24,360 nucleotides of DNA from Isoetes engelmannii. Lineage: Eukaryota; Streptophyta; Lycopodiopsida; Isoetales; Isoetaceae. The stretch spans positions 1-24,360 of the forward strand of contig JAANSK020211090.1 of assembly GCA_011763485.2 (NCBI GenBank), given 5' to 3'. Both the position numbers and the translations under genes were made by a program. The notes below the pieces were generated by a model. The model was not told the DNA's origin, searched no databases, and saw only the letters and a program-made list of their open reading frames with translations. Below are positions 13,101 through 20,514 of the stretch, in pieces (position 1 is the first letter of the stretch; the number at the start of each line of letters is the position of its first letter).

Positions 13101-14076
13101 AGCCCAATGGGCCACAACGGATAATGGCAACCCCATTCAGCAACTTGGTACCCAACAAGGAAATGCTGTGTTTCAAATGAATTGTTCGTAGTGGTAAAAT
13201 CTAACGGATGGAGTTTTTGAGCTATCAGCAGGGTTTCTGTACACAACAATTAAGCCCCACCAACACAGAGTTGGTGACCTTCCATCAATCCATGATTAGT
13301 GGCTTGCATGACTCAATTCAGTTTAGACTATGATTGTTCTTCATGTTTTTTTTAACTACACGGAAAGGACGAAATATTGATTGTGGCTGGTATAATCCGC
13401 AACTTTTTCCTTCTTCTCAAAGCCTTTTTTTAGCCGTTACTTGAAAACAAGAAAAATAAATTCAAACCTTCCACTCTGCATTTGACCGCCCTTTCTTAAC
13501 TGAACGGAGCATCTCATGTAAGAGTCCTACAAAAACAAGAAGAGAACATAAGTAATATCTTATTTACTAGTTATTTGGCATGATTTAAACTGCAAGCAAT
13601 TTATTTGGCCTGACAATGAAATGAACTCCGTGTCGTAAAATTTAAGAAAAATACAAGGATAGAGCAGAGAATCGCAGAGAAAACTTTCCACAAGGAGACC
13701 ATTGATGAAACCAGTAATGAATCAAACATAATTCCTTGATTGTATTTATGTAATGTAAAATTTTCTCAAGTATCAGAAACATTAACATTTAGCCACAAAC
13801 ATTCCGTTCTTGATGCAATAATCACAAATATTTTGTTCTTGATGCATTAATAATATAACCATAATCTCCTGCACCTCAATATAGCCTCCATCCTACTAGA
13901 TCCAGTCCATAAACACTACAATGCATAGAAACCAATAGTTTCCAAACCATGTGACCTTTGTTCCACCACAATGCAGGACTCTGTTGGGATCTAATGCTAA
14001 GGAATTCCTACATGTAACAGGGCCAACAAGACTTACTTTCTCGAGTTATTTGCCGAAAGGATCCACTGTCCGCCAT
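1024..14076 (-). CDS. KEU: KEULE/SEC1-like Sec1/Munc18 protein, 20 coding exons, intact
   Basis: This gene encodes an SM-family protein. In plants these bind the syntaxin KNOLLE or other SYP1 SNAREs and drive vesicle fusion at the cell plate and plasma membrane. I traced the exons from recalled similarity to Arabidopsis KEULE, and every intron is GT-AG. Exons 1-20 are 14037-14076, 13468-13526, 12456-12537, 12128-12206, 11970-12020, 11767-11863, 11119-11151, 10929-11045, 10569-10766, 7671-7754, 7492-7587, 7345-7421, 6857-6953, 6665-6790, 6457-6552, 3391-3504, 2904-2981, 2238-2455, 1374-1464 and 1024-1128. They total 1938 nt, or 645 residues plus stop, with all phases matching and no internal stop. 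Landmarks in order are [20 protein letters not shown], the SM signature [54 protein letters not shown] and RVFVFVIGG. The protein is soluble, with no signal peptide or membrane segment seen. The exact paralogue (KEULE, SEC1A or SEC1B) cannot be fixed. Confidence 0.95.
1374..1464 (-). CDS. KEU: SEC1/KEULE-like exon 19
   Basis: It reads [20 protein letters not shown] then [10 protein letters not shown]. It matches the KMGQRIFVFIVGGATRSE strand of SM domain 2. Confidence 0.94.
2238..2455 (-). CDS. KEU: SEC1/KEULE-like exon 18 (longest exon)
   Basis: It starts [20 protein letters not shown] and passes through a Ser/Gly-rich linker. It ends [20 protein letters not shown] then DDGYS, the conserved C-terminal region of plant SEC1 (AQSMRSRRTPTWAKPRGSDDGYSS). 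Confidence 0.92.
2747..2780. repeat. Perfect 13-bp inverted repeat with 8-nt loop
   Basis: The two arms, aagtgagcttatg and cataagctcactt, are exact reverse complements around an 8-nt loop. It lies in SEC1 intron 17 (2456-2903). It may be the remnant of a small foldback element. No flanking duplication was seen. Confidence 0.6.
2904..2981 (-). CDS. KEU: SEC1/KEULE-like exon 17
   Basis: It reads [20 protein letters not shown] then FYPAIE, matching [21 protein letters not shown] in KEULE. Confidence 0.94.
3391..3504 (-). CDS. KEU: SEC1/KEULE-like exon 16
   Basis: It reads [20 protein letters not shown] then [18 protein letters not shown], matching LAKLSSDDMTAVNNMSLLG..GGFTLKF in KEULE. Confidence 0.92.
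4239..4520. repeat. Imperfect tandem duplication, period about 141 bp
   Basis: Copy one starts aactttatcaagaagcatat at 4239 and copy two starts aactttatcaacaagcatat at 4380. Both continue through agcagggagaaa, caggtgcttgaca and gaacacagaaatagtt with scattered differences. It is an old duplication within the intron. Confidence 0.75.
5088..6350. mobile_element. Old nonautonomous LTR-element fossil in intron 15
   Basis: Two direct repeats of about 150 bp, at 5088-5242 and 6202-6350, both begin TGTTAGA and share TTCATTA near the start and ATGAACTTA in the middle. Each is followed by a sequence like the tRNA-iMet primer site (ggtatcaga at 5244, tgatatcaag at 6351). Together they look like the LTRs of a short nonautonomous element, or two solo LTR-plus-leader pieces. 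The 0.96 kb between shows no recognisable pol domain. It is heavily decayed and old. Confidence 0.45.
5280..5441. repeat. Exact 81-bp tandem duplication
   Basis: Units 5280-5360 and 5361-5441 (agtagcagatttggtgcttg at the start, gaggcagaatcga at the end) are identical by eye over all 81 bases. Because the surrounding element is decayed, the duplication must be recent, or it is an assembly artefact. Confidence 0.9.
6457..6552 (-). CDS. KEU: SEC1/KEULE-like exon 15
   Basis: It reads [20 protein letters not shown] then [17 protein letters not shown] is conserved. Intron 15, which follows it in the transcript, is 2.95 kb and repeat-rich. Confidence 0.94.
6665..6790 (-). CDS. KEU: SEC1/KEULE-like exon 14
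   Basis: It reads [20 protein letters not shown], then [20 protein letters not shown] and NE. LEQDLV.G is conserved in SM domain 3b. Intron 13, which precedes it in the transcript, is only 66 nt. Confidence 0.95.
6857..6953 (-). CDS. KEU: SEC1/KEULE-like exon 13
   Basis: One base completes the arginine. The exon then reads [20 protein letters not shown] and [26 protein letters not shown] is diagnostic of the SEC1/KEULE subfamily. Confidence 0.95.
7345..7421 (-). CDS. KEU: SEC1/KEULE-like exon 12
   Basis: It reads [20 protein letters not shown] then LHIGK and ends two bases into an arginine codon. KNKAA is shared with KEULE. Confidence 0.9.
7492..7587 (-). CDS. KEU: SEC1/KEULE-like exon 11
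   Basis: It reads [20 protein letters not shown] then [12 protein letters not shown], matching the LLEEHDPIWLELRHAHIAD segment of KEULE. Confidence 0.94.
7671..7754 (-). CDS. KEU: SEC1/KEULE-like exon 10
   Basis: It reads [20 protein letters not shown] then DGNKYVYE. This completes the SM signature (P-hydrophobic-H-E-x-T-Y) begun in exon 9. Confidence 0.95.
8238..9556 (+). mobile_element. 5'-truncated LINE (non-LTR retrotransposon) remnant
   Basis: This is the 3' part of a LINE lying antisense to SEC1. It starts past the reverse-transcriptase catalytic core. A conserved post-RT segment (LYGALMWG-like, then [20 protein letters not shown] and [20 protein letters not shown]) spans about 8280-8500. 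Further on, about 8880-9030, comes RIEAGL and a CCHC-type knuckle, [20 protein letters not shown]. The reading is broken by a stop after 8564, shifts around 8770 and near 8880, and a stop at about 9103. The 3' end has an untranslated stretch closing in a (TTTC)n tail at about 9541-9556. No convincing target-site duplication was seen. It was dead on arrival by 5' truncation and is now decayed. Confidence 0.75.
9755..10110 (+). mobile_element. Probable decayed Ty1/copia RNase H scrap
   Basis: Short plus-strand readings resemble the RNase H end of a copia polyprotein: [17 protein letters not shown] recalls the GFTDSDWAG motif, and EKVQKGQ recalls the RxKVQxG segment near the C-terminus. It is heavily broken, with no LTR seen next to it. 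It is an old fossil, and the family call rests on these motifs only. Confidence 0.4.
10569..10766 (-). CDS. KEU: SEC1/KEULE-like exon 9 (domain 3a)
   Basis: The exon has 66 codons. It begins [14 protein letters not shown], passes through [14 protein letters not shown] and ends [14 protein letters not shown], the first half of the SM signature. It is followed by the 2.8-kb intron 9. Confidence 0.95.
10929..11045 (-). CDS. KEU: SEC1/KEULE-like exon 8
   Basis: It reads [20 protein letters not shown] then [24 protein letters not shown] and the RLVTVFAS stretch are plant SEC1 landmarks between domains 1 and 2. Confidence 0.95.
11119..11151 (-). CDS. KEU: SEC1/KEULE-like exon 7 (33-nt small exon)
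   Basis: This 33-nt exon reads [11 protein letters not shown], matching MNLEFFAIDSQ in KEULE. It is bounded by CAG and GTTAGT. Intron 7, which follows it in the transcript, is only 73 nt. Confidence 0.9.
11767..11863 (-). CDS. KEU: SEC1/KEULE-like exon 6
   Basis: It reads [20 protein letters not shown] then [19 protein letters not shown] is strongly conserved among SM proteins. It starts with one base that completes a lysine codon. Confidence 0.95.
11970..12020 (-). CDS. KEU: SEC1/KEULE-like exon 5
   Basis: It reads [18 protein letters not shown] across its junctions. The 51-nt exon uses the CAG at 12021-12023. Another CAG at 12001-12003 lies 20 nt downstream in the transcript and would break the frame. 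Residues SIRRLITD fill the place of NVIMFLSD in Arabidopsis and resemble SVHSLISDF of animal Munc18, which supports the longer exon. Confidence 0.85.
12128..12206 (-). CDS. KEU: SEC1/KEULE-like exon 4
   Basis: It completes the leucine and reads [20 protein letters not shown] then QPTKE. YFIQPT is a hallmark of the SM family. It ends two bases into the next codon at a GTATGT donor. Confidence 0.94.
12456..12537 (-). CDS. KEU: SEC1/KEULE-like exon 3
   Basis: It reads [20 protein letters not shown] then ITEEGIS. This is the domain 1 core with the [14 protein letters not shown] motif of plant SEC1. The donor is GTATGT, and the last base starts a leucine codon. Confidence 0.94.
12538..13467 (-). 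other. SEC1 intron 2, no recognised content
   Basis: This 930-nt intron lies between exons 2 and 3. A 97-residue plus-strand reading at 12898-13191 shows no motif and is likely chance. Nothing else is recognisable. Confidence 0.7.
13468..13526 (-). CDS. KEU: SEC1/KEULE-like exon 2
   Basis: The acceptor is TAG and the donor GTTTGA. The exon completes the split arginine, then reads [19 protein letters not shown], matching the LLYEMLRSAK segment of KEULE domain 1. Confidence 0.9.
14037..14076 (-). CDS. KEU: SEC1/KEULE-like exon 1 (start codon)
   Basis: The start ATG lies at 14074-14076 and reads [13 protein letters not shown] before a GTAAGT donor. FRQITRER is the conserved start of plant KEULE proteins, which is why this ATG was chosen. 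The exon ends one base into an arginine codon. Confidence 0.9.
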
Positions 14077-14136
14077 AGCTACCCTCGTTACTAGGCCTCC
14101 TAATGTCGGCAGCAAAGGACCCGGTCTAGCAACATT
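14077..14136 (-). other. 5'UTR part of SEC1 with a likely upstream splice acceptor
   Basis: Reading the minus strand toward the ATG, a pyrimidine-rich stretch at about 14140-14167 ends in CCAG at 14137-14140. This is a textbook acceptor, so a 5'UTR intron probably ends here. The first noncoding exon and the promoter would then lie to the right of 14170, perhaps beyond the repeats. A leader intron is common in plant housekeeping genes. Confidence 0.5.
14100..14135 (-). promoter_or_regulatory. Upstream ORF in the SEC1 leader
   Basis: An ATG at 14133-14135 opens an 11-codon reading frame (MLLDRVLCCRH) that stops at 14100, 24 nt before the SEC1 ATG. If the leader exon is spliced as proposed, this upstream ORF begins right at the exon edge. 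It could lower translation or favour leaky scanning. This is inference from position only. Confidence 0.4.
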
Positions 14137-14140
14137 CTGG

Positions 14141-14550
14141 AAGAGAAGGGGAACGAGAAACAAACAGGTTACTTCTCCCAGACATTTTCACTTTTTTACG
14201 CCGACTGAATACACATGTTTGAGACCAATGGTTCACCCAACCTTTTTTTAATTTTTATTGTTATGTTGAAAAGGACCATTGGACCACACGAAGCTCGTTA
14301 TAAAGTCGTTATAGTTGCTTCCATGGTGCACCAAACACCACGATGGGAATGGGCCCCAACTTGTGTTGTCTATTCTTGTCATCATTTTATTTTCTGCTAT
14401 ATGAAAATGTTTACGTGTTCAACCATCAATATGGCGGTCAGCTAGCATTAGCAATGAGTGCAATTGCTAGGACAAAATTACATGTCAACTTTAGGCTGAT
14501 TGCATTCCAAACGCTGGTCATGCAAGAGATGTCGAGGATCTAGAGCACTT
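14141..14550. other. Upstream flank, no gene recognised
   Basis: Apart from the splice acceptor tract near 14140-14167 I see no coding region, promoter motif or repeat I can support here. Short plus-strand readings at 14215-14445 and 14343-14543 overlap in different frames and carry no known motif. Confidence 0.4.
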
Positions 14551-15247
14551 GAAGTAGACTAGTATTTAGAATAACATAGAGAATTTCTTTAAATATGTTA
14601 TGACCATACATTCGAAGTTTGATCTGCATTGGGCAATGAGCACTATTACTAGGGCGATAACTGAAGTGTTACAGATATTTGGGGTCATGTTGCGCATGCT
14701 AGACCCTATGGGACGTCCATGGTTGTGGAGTAGCAGCGATCTTACCACTAGGTGGTCTAGGATGTGATTGATAGGAGTAGATGACTTATATCTACTAAGC
14801 GCGGATAGTGAATTTATGATGGCAATAGTTTGTATGCTTAAGTGGCAATAAAATTAAGATTGATGAGTCCAAGAATGTACCTGAAACCATTGGGTTTATA
14901 TGGGTTGAGATGGCAACTATGATTGGCTAGGTCAATCTAAGGGTAAATATACCAAGAATGCAAAGTATAATCTTTTTCTTTTCTTGCAAAGGCAAAGGTT
15001 TTTGTTTCGAGGTTGCATTCTGAGATACAGCGGATGAACTGGATTGCTTCTTGCTATTGTTGCAACTTTTGGATTGCAAGAAGGTCTAGCAATGTCGTGT
15101 TTGCAAATGTGTAGCTTATAGCTTGTTTCAAGTGATGAGCATTTATGAGCTAAGCATGGTGCCTCTGGGTTTTGCTTTTGCGTAACATTGTTTTCCTTTC
15201 AAGTCTTTTGACCTTGAGGACAAGGTCCTAGGAGGAGGGGAGGAAAC
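14550..15247 (+). mobile_element. Decayed 3' tail of an LTR retrotransposon
   Basis: The stretch ends with a reading resembling the FDLEDKV tail seen at the end of some plant LTR-element polyproteins. A polypurine tract (aggaggaggggagg, about 15230-15243) follows, directly before a TGTTACAA LTR start at 15248. The rest is too decayed to assign domains. Ty3/gypsy is the likelier family, with low confidence. It is very old, with many breaks. Confidence 0.4.
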
Positions 15248-15406
15248 TGTTACAATTTTTGAAAGCTGACTGACCGCTTAGGGGCTTCAGTCTAATTCTA
15301 GGAAATAGAAACGGTTGTGCGTGGGGAGTTCTAGGAACTCACGGTTGAGGGGAACTGGGGGAATTCAAGGTAGCATAACTGTATCTACTTTTTATAGGTT
15401 GTGACA
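15248..15406 (+). repeat. Short LTR (about 159 bp) between polypurine tract and primer site
   Basis: It starts TGTTACAA and ends TTGTGACA, which is nearly a perfect 8-bp terminal inverted repeat. It is preceded by a polypurine tract and followed three bases later by tggtatttgagc (15410-15421), a decayed match to the tRNA-iMet primer site TGGTATCAGAGC. I did not find a second copy of this LTR in the window. Confidence 0.5.
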
Positions 15407-15421
15407 ATTTGGTATTTGAGC

Positions 15422-16700
15422 CTAGATTGTGGCCTTCCGCTCTTGCGATGATCAGACAGTCCAATGAGCTTCCTCTGTTATGTTTTGGAGTAAAACATCT
15501 ACTTAAAACAGTTCGTGGTTGAAAGCTCTTTGAGTCAAGTGGGTCTTCTTCTATCAGGAAGACTAAGGTTCGAGTATTCTCTGTTGTGTTTGGTTGTATC
15601 AGTCCGAAGCAAGGCAGGACTTGCAGTTCCAGAGGTCGAACGACTCGGACTCTGGAAGTCGAATTTCGTCAGCCATCTCTGTTTGAACCGAAACTTGCAG
15701 GGCGTTTTGGGCAGAATAGAACACCTGCCAAGGGTCGCAGCAATTGGTGCAGCCAAAGCTAGGCCCATTTGAGTGTTCCGTTGATCGGGATTGAACAAAG
15801 GGGATCTCGACACCCGTTATCAATCAAGGAGATCTTTTAATGGTTTAGACGTGAAATAAATTATCTAACTTTTTTATTATTGTGACCAATAAACCATTGC
15901 TAGTCGGACTAGCTTTAGGCAAGGACCAGTGGCACTTGATAGCCATATCGGGGTACTGCAAGGGTTCTACATGTTATCATTATCTAAATATAGGCTGATA
16001 ATATAGGACCATTGCCCAGGCTAGCCAGGCTAGCAATATAAAAGGACATGGGGTGCCTTTTTGTACAATATTGGGTATTGTACTTCTGCTTACTAGGTTA
16101 TTGCAGTACCGATGGCATGTGGTTGCATGTTAGACCTTAACCAAATCCTTGTAAGGAATTGGTGACGGATATGTTATTATTGACTCGAGGAGTCAAGAAA
16201 GCACAACTTAGGGTCAGTGCTAGAAGTTCACAATAATTGAGAAATATTGAGGTGGACTTCATATTGGTTCTTACGTAGTGTTGGGGCTCTAATCCCGTGG
16301 GAGTTTTGGGGTCTAGTACATGTTAGGACTTAGCAGTTTAAATATTGTGTTTTGGAAGCAGAGCTCTATTGGAACCCTGGTAGTCTTGGACAGTTATGGA
16401 CGTGGTGGTCGAACATGAACATAGGGAATTCACCATGATAGTAGGTCAAGTAACCTCACTTGGTACTGATTGCAATAATTGTATGGATACATGTATGAGA
16501 AATTGATGTCAACCATAATAATGCTTGATATTCCTAGCTTAACAAAATGATTTTTCCATAGTCCTCTGTGTGCTTGTCCAGTTTTGCTCAGATTTGTGTG
16601 CTTGTCTAGTCTTTGATCAGATTTGGTGCTACCTTGAAAGACCTGTCAGCTCGAACACCGTATGATTGTCCCTGGGACAGATCCCATCATGGTATGATTG
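15422..16700. other. Leader-like and unassigned repeat DNA
   Basis: This follows the primer-site-like sequence. Short readings on both strands at 15515-15823 overlap in several frames and show no recognisable Gag motif. 15840-16560 is unassigned AT-rich DNA. No 5' LTR matching the copia LTR at 20259 was recognised. Confidence 0.35.
16567..16623. repeat. Imperfect 28-29 bp tandem repeat
   Basis: Two adjacent units begin tgtgtgcttgtc (16567 and 16595) and end tcagatt, with a few mismatches and one length difference. It lies just before the protease-like start of the copia fossil. Confidence 0.65.
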
Positions 16701-19196
16701 CATAGCTTGCACAAGGAGTCTGGTATCTAGATTCAGGTGCAAGAGACCATATGACAGTGAAAATGGAGTATTTTGAAGAGTTCGTTGAATATCATGGCCA
16801 CAAAACAGTGAAGATTGGAAAAGGACGGCTTCCTATCCGAGGAAGAGGCACTGTTGTCCTAGAACTGCCCACAGGTGATTCGCCAAGTACATTGTATGTC
16901 TTAGGTGCAGATAATGTGGTGCTTGGCAAGGGAGACCGAGAAGAGAACATCTATCGGATGACTTGGTGTAAAAGAAAGTATACTACATTGAAGGCTTCTG
17001 CCAATGACACGAACCAAATCTGGCACGAGCGGTTAGGACATGCTAATTTTCAGATGCTTAAGAAGATGTGGGCAGGTGGTTTTGTCACCGATATGCCCAA
17101 GGTCAAGGCACCCCAAGGAGTTTGCCAAGGATGTGCTCTTGGCAAGCTGAGCAGGAAACCATACAAGAAAGGGCAGGCATACAGAGCATCTAACCCTCTC
17201 GATCTTGTACATATGGATGTATGGAGCCCAGCTAGAGTCATCTCTATAGGTGGCTCACGATATTTCCTTCTGATCATAGATGATTTCACAACGAAAAATT
17301 GGGTGTTCTTTATGGCACAAAAGTATGATGCTTTTGCATATTTTTATCATTGACAAAAAGTTAGTGAAACCTTTGTTGAGAGAAAGGTGAAAACCATCTG
17401 CACTGACCAAGGAGGTGAGTTTGTGAGCGGAGAGTTTGATGCATATCTGCAGGAACATATCCGTCATGAAACATTCGTTGCTCACGAGCATCAACAGAAT
17501 AGAATGGAGTCGTAAAACAGAAAAACCGCATTGTTTTGGAGTGTGCACGATCCTTGCTTCTATCCAAAGGCCTACATTACAGGTTTTGGGCAGAGGCAGT
17601 CAATACTGCAGTATATATCATCAATCAAATCTCTACAAAGGTTGTCCCAAAGAAAGTTCTAGAGCATGCATGGACAGGTATCAAGCCTAGTGTAGAAGAT
17701 TTTAAATTTTTTGGGTGCACTGCTTTGCACATTTGTCCAAAGATGAACGAGCTGGAAAAATCTCCACCAAGGCCACTCCAGGTGTTTTCGTGGGCTATGG
17801 AGATACCATCAAAGGGTACAAATTGTACATGCCATCCAAAAGAAAAATGATTGTGTGGCAAAGTGTGATGTTTAATGAACACGATTTTAGTCTTGATGAG
17901 GGAGCAAGTGCGAATGATGGTGATCCTTTGGACTGTACAACAGATGATGCCGACTCTGATTCAGATTTTGAAGGGAACTGTGAGGCATTCTTTCTGAACC
18001 AGAATCTGAGGTTAACTTTGAGGAGGACCTCAGTGCTCCAGACAATGAGCCCCAAGCGATCCGCAGATCCACACGGCCAACCAAGCATACTGCAAAGATG
18101 CTTGAGTATTTTGAGCATAGAAAACCTCGTGGTGCAGCATACTTTGCCCTGCACATAAGGGCCTCCATAGATAAACAGGTGCACTATCATGAGGCTCTCT
18201 CTTGTCCTCAAAAGGCACATTGGCAGCACGCAATGGATGAAGAGTACCAATCTCTCTTGGACAATCACACATGGGAGCTTGGGAGCTCTGCCCATTGCCT
18301 CCAGGCCGTGAAGCCATTACATGTAAGTGGATCTATAAGCTTAAATATGATGAAAATCATGATGTATCTCGTTAAAGAACCAGGTCGGCGTTGATTATCA
18401 CGATACCTTAGCTCCCGTGGCACGTCTCACATCTGTTCGAGCTGTGTTAGCTCTAGTTGCTGCACTTGATTGGGATCTCCAGCAGATGGATGTGAAGTCT
18501 GCTTTCCTTCATGGCAGAATAGATGAAGAAGTTTATCTCAAGCAACCCCAAGGCTATGAGCATCCCAACAAAGAATCGCTAGTCTGCTGCAAACTCAAGT
18601 GTTCAATTTATGGTTTAAAGCAGTCTCCGAGGCTTTGTTACCACACCATTCACTCTTACTTTATGGGACAGGGGTTTGAACGAAGTACTGCAGATTGGAA
18701 CGTGTATATTAAAAGAGAGGGCTGCCAAATCATCATCATTGTATTGTATGTTGATGACCTTATCTTAGCCTCATACAGTTCTTTGCTGATACAGCATACC
18801 AAAGCTAGTTTGGCTCACAAATTTTGTATGACAGACCTTGGAGACCTGAAATATTTTTTGGGCATTCATGTGGTTCGAGATCGAGCATGCAAACGTCTTC
18901 TACTCCATCAAGCAAAAGAGATCGATTCGCTGCTCACTCGCACCAACATGTTGTCATGTCGTGTTGTAAGTACTCCCGCTATATTGCATGCTCATAATGC
19001 ATCCTTGGATCACACAGGGGCAAATACCATGCGAGCTTCCTATTGGAGCATTGTTGGTTCCCTCATGCACTTCATGGTGTGTAATGCACTTCATGTTGTG
19101 TAGTAGGCCTGACCTCACAGAAAGTGTTATTACAGCTAGCCAATAAATGGAGGATTCCAAACCTGCAAATTGGCAATCCCTCAAACGTATCTTGAG

Positions 19197-19435
19197 CCCG
19201 GGGGGTGCACCTATCATATAGGGGGTACGTCATGTGCGTGCAAGGGGTCCCCCAAAACCCTCCCTATATATGCCTTAGCAATCTATCAAAAACCCCCATT
19301 TCAGCCACATATTGCCCCATAATTACCCAAAAAAAACCCAATCTGTAAGAGTATATGTAAGTTTGGACCTAAAAAAAACCCTTTTGGGTCACTCACCTGC
19401 TTTGTACGGAATACACTATGTGAACTCCCCTTGAC
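19197..19435. mobile_element. MITE-like DNA element inserted in the copia fossil
   Basis: This 239-bp block interrupts the copia sequence and is flanked by the direct repeat CTTGAG (19191-19196 and 19436-19441). Its ends are imperfect inverted repeats: ggggggtgcacctatcatat on the left against aggggagttcacatagtgta read inward from the right, with weaker pairing further in. It has no coding capacity. It is a nonautonomous DNA transposon of undetermined superfamily, younger than the copia copy. Confidence 0.7.
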
Positions 19436-20250
19436 CTTGAGGTACCTTAAAAGCACACCACAACTTGGTTTGTGCTATCAGGGAAAAGCCATTCCACAGT
19501 TGACCTTGGAAGGCTTTGTGGATGCTAATTATGCTGGCCTGAATGCAGATTGTAGGAGGTCACGCACTGGATTCCTCTTTAAGCTGCAAGGGAGAGTGAT
19601 AAGCTGGTCTAGCAAGAAACAAAAGGCTGTGGCAGTTAGCACATGTGAAAGTGAATATATAGCAATTTGTGAAGCTTCAAAGGAAGCAGTGTGGCTTAGA
19701 AGGTTGCTGACAGATCTACATGTTGATCAGAAGAAGTCCATTATACTTTACAATGAACAAGGCTGCAGTAAGCCTTGTTAAGAATCCTAGCAATTTCACA
19801 CAAGCCAAGCACATAGAAGTGCAGTACCACTTCTCCAGGGAAAAGGTAGAGGAAGGGAAAATAAACATTCAACATATCAGAACTCATTTGATGACCACTG
19901 ATGCCTTGACAAAACCATTGTCTAAGAAATGTTTCAATGAATGCCTCAGTGAAATAGGCATGGAGGTCATCTAACAGAAGTGCAGTGAAGGAGGAGTTGG
20001 TTTTTCTGAATCAAATAGGGCAAAGAAGTTCTTCCCAAGGGGGATCTTTATCTTAGGGAGAGGTCTATTGAATTCAGTTTCTTTATGTTTGTTTACTTTA
20101 TACAGTACAGTATAGATGTCGTGACAAGAAGTGGAGCTGTGCAGGAAAGACTCTTCTTTCATGACAGAAGGAGCATACAACAGAGTATTCTTGTCATTCA
20201 GTTTTTTTTTCAATCATTCTGTTCATCTATCTCTGACAAAGACACCCTTG

Positions 20251-20258
20251 AGGGGGAG
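20251..20258 (+). other. Polypurine tract of the copia element
   Basis: The purine run agggggag lies immediately before the TGTTGC start of the 3' LTR, the expected place for the plus-strand primer. Confidence 0.65.
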
Positions 20259-20514
20259 TGTTGCAAATATTTGCATGTTGACAAGTGGTGTATTTGTCAA
20301 TTGTTATGTAACCATTCAGTTCAGTAGGGTTGTTGCTGTCATAGATGTAAGGTTTAGATGGGAGCGGTTGATCCCAAGATCAAGGATGTGTTTCTGAATT
20401 CTAGGAGCTTGGTGCGGTTTCTATTTTGGTCACCAAGCTCCCTGATGTATAAACCAAAACTGTTAATGGGAGAATACATGCTTTTGAGTCTCATATTTCC
20501 TGTTTCTCATTACA
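20259..20514 (+). repeat. 3' LTR of the copia fossil (about 256 bp)
   Basis: It starts TGTTGCAAATATTTGC directly after the polypurine tract and contains a TATA-like tgtataaac near 20446. A probable right end is CTCATTACA at 20514. The right boundary is a guess from the CA ending, because no second LTR copy was found to align. Confidence 0.5.

Larger units (their letters stand above)
16700..20514 (+). mobile_element. Broken Ty1/copia LTR retrotransposon with nested MITE
   Basis: This is the fossil of a copia-type polyprotein gene. Parts in order are a protease-like WYLDSGA motif (about 16720), the GAG-pre-integrase zinc region (WHERLGHANF... C..C, about 17020-17160), integrase core (about 17190-17700), reverse transcriptase (MDVKSAFLHG and YVDDLIL, about 18410-19000), and RNase H (about 19500-19700) up to the polyprotein end near 19974. 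The protease, integrase, RT, RNase H order is diagnostic of Ty1/copia. A polypurine tract and 3' LTR follow. The Gag part and 5' LTR were not recognised. The element is broken, with roughly six to ten breaks plus one inserted element, so it is of moderate to old age. Confidence 0.88.

Noticed and set aside
12898-13191. 97-residue plus-strand reading in intron 2
   Set aside because: It lies inside a well-supported intron of the opposite-strand gene and has no motif.
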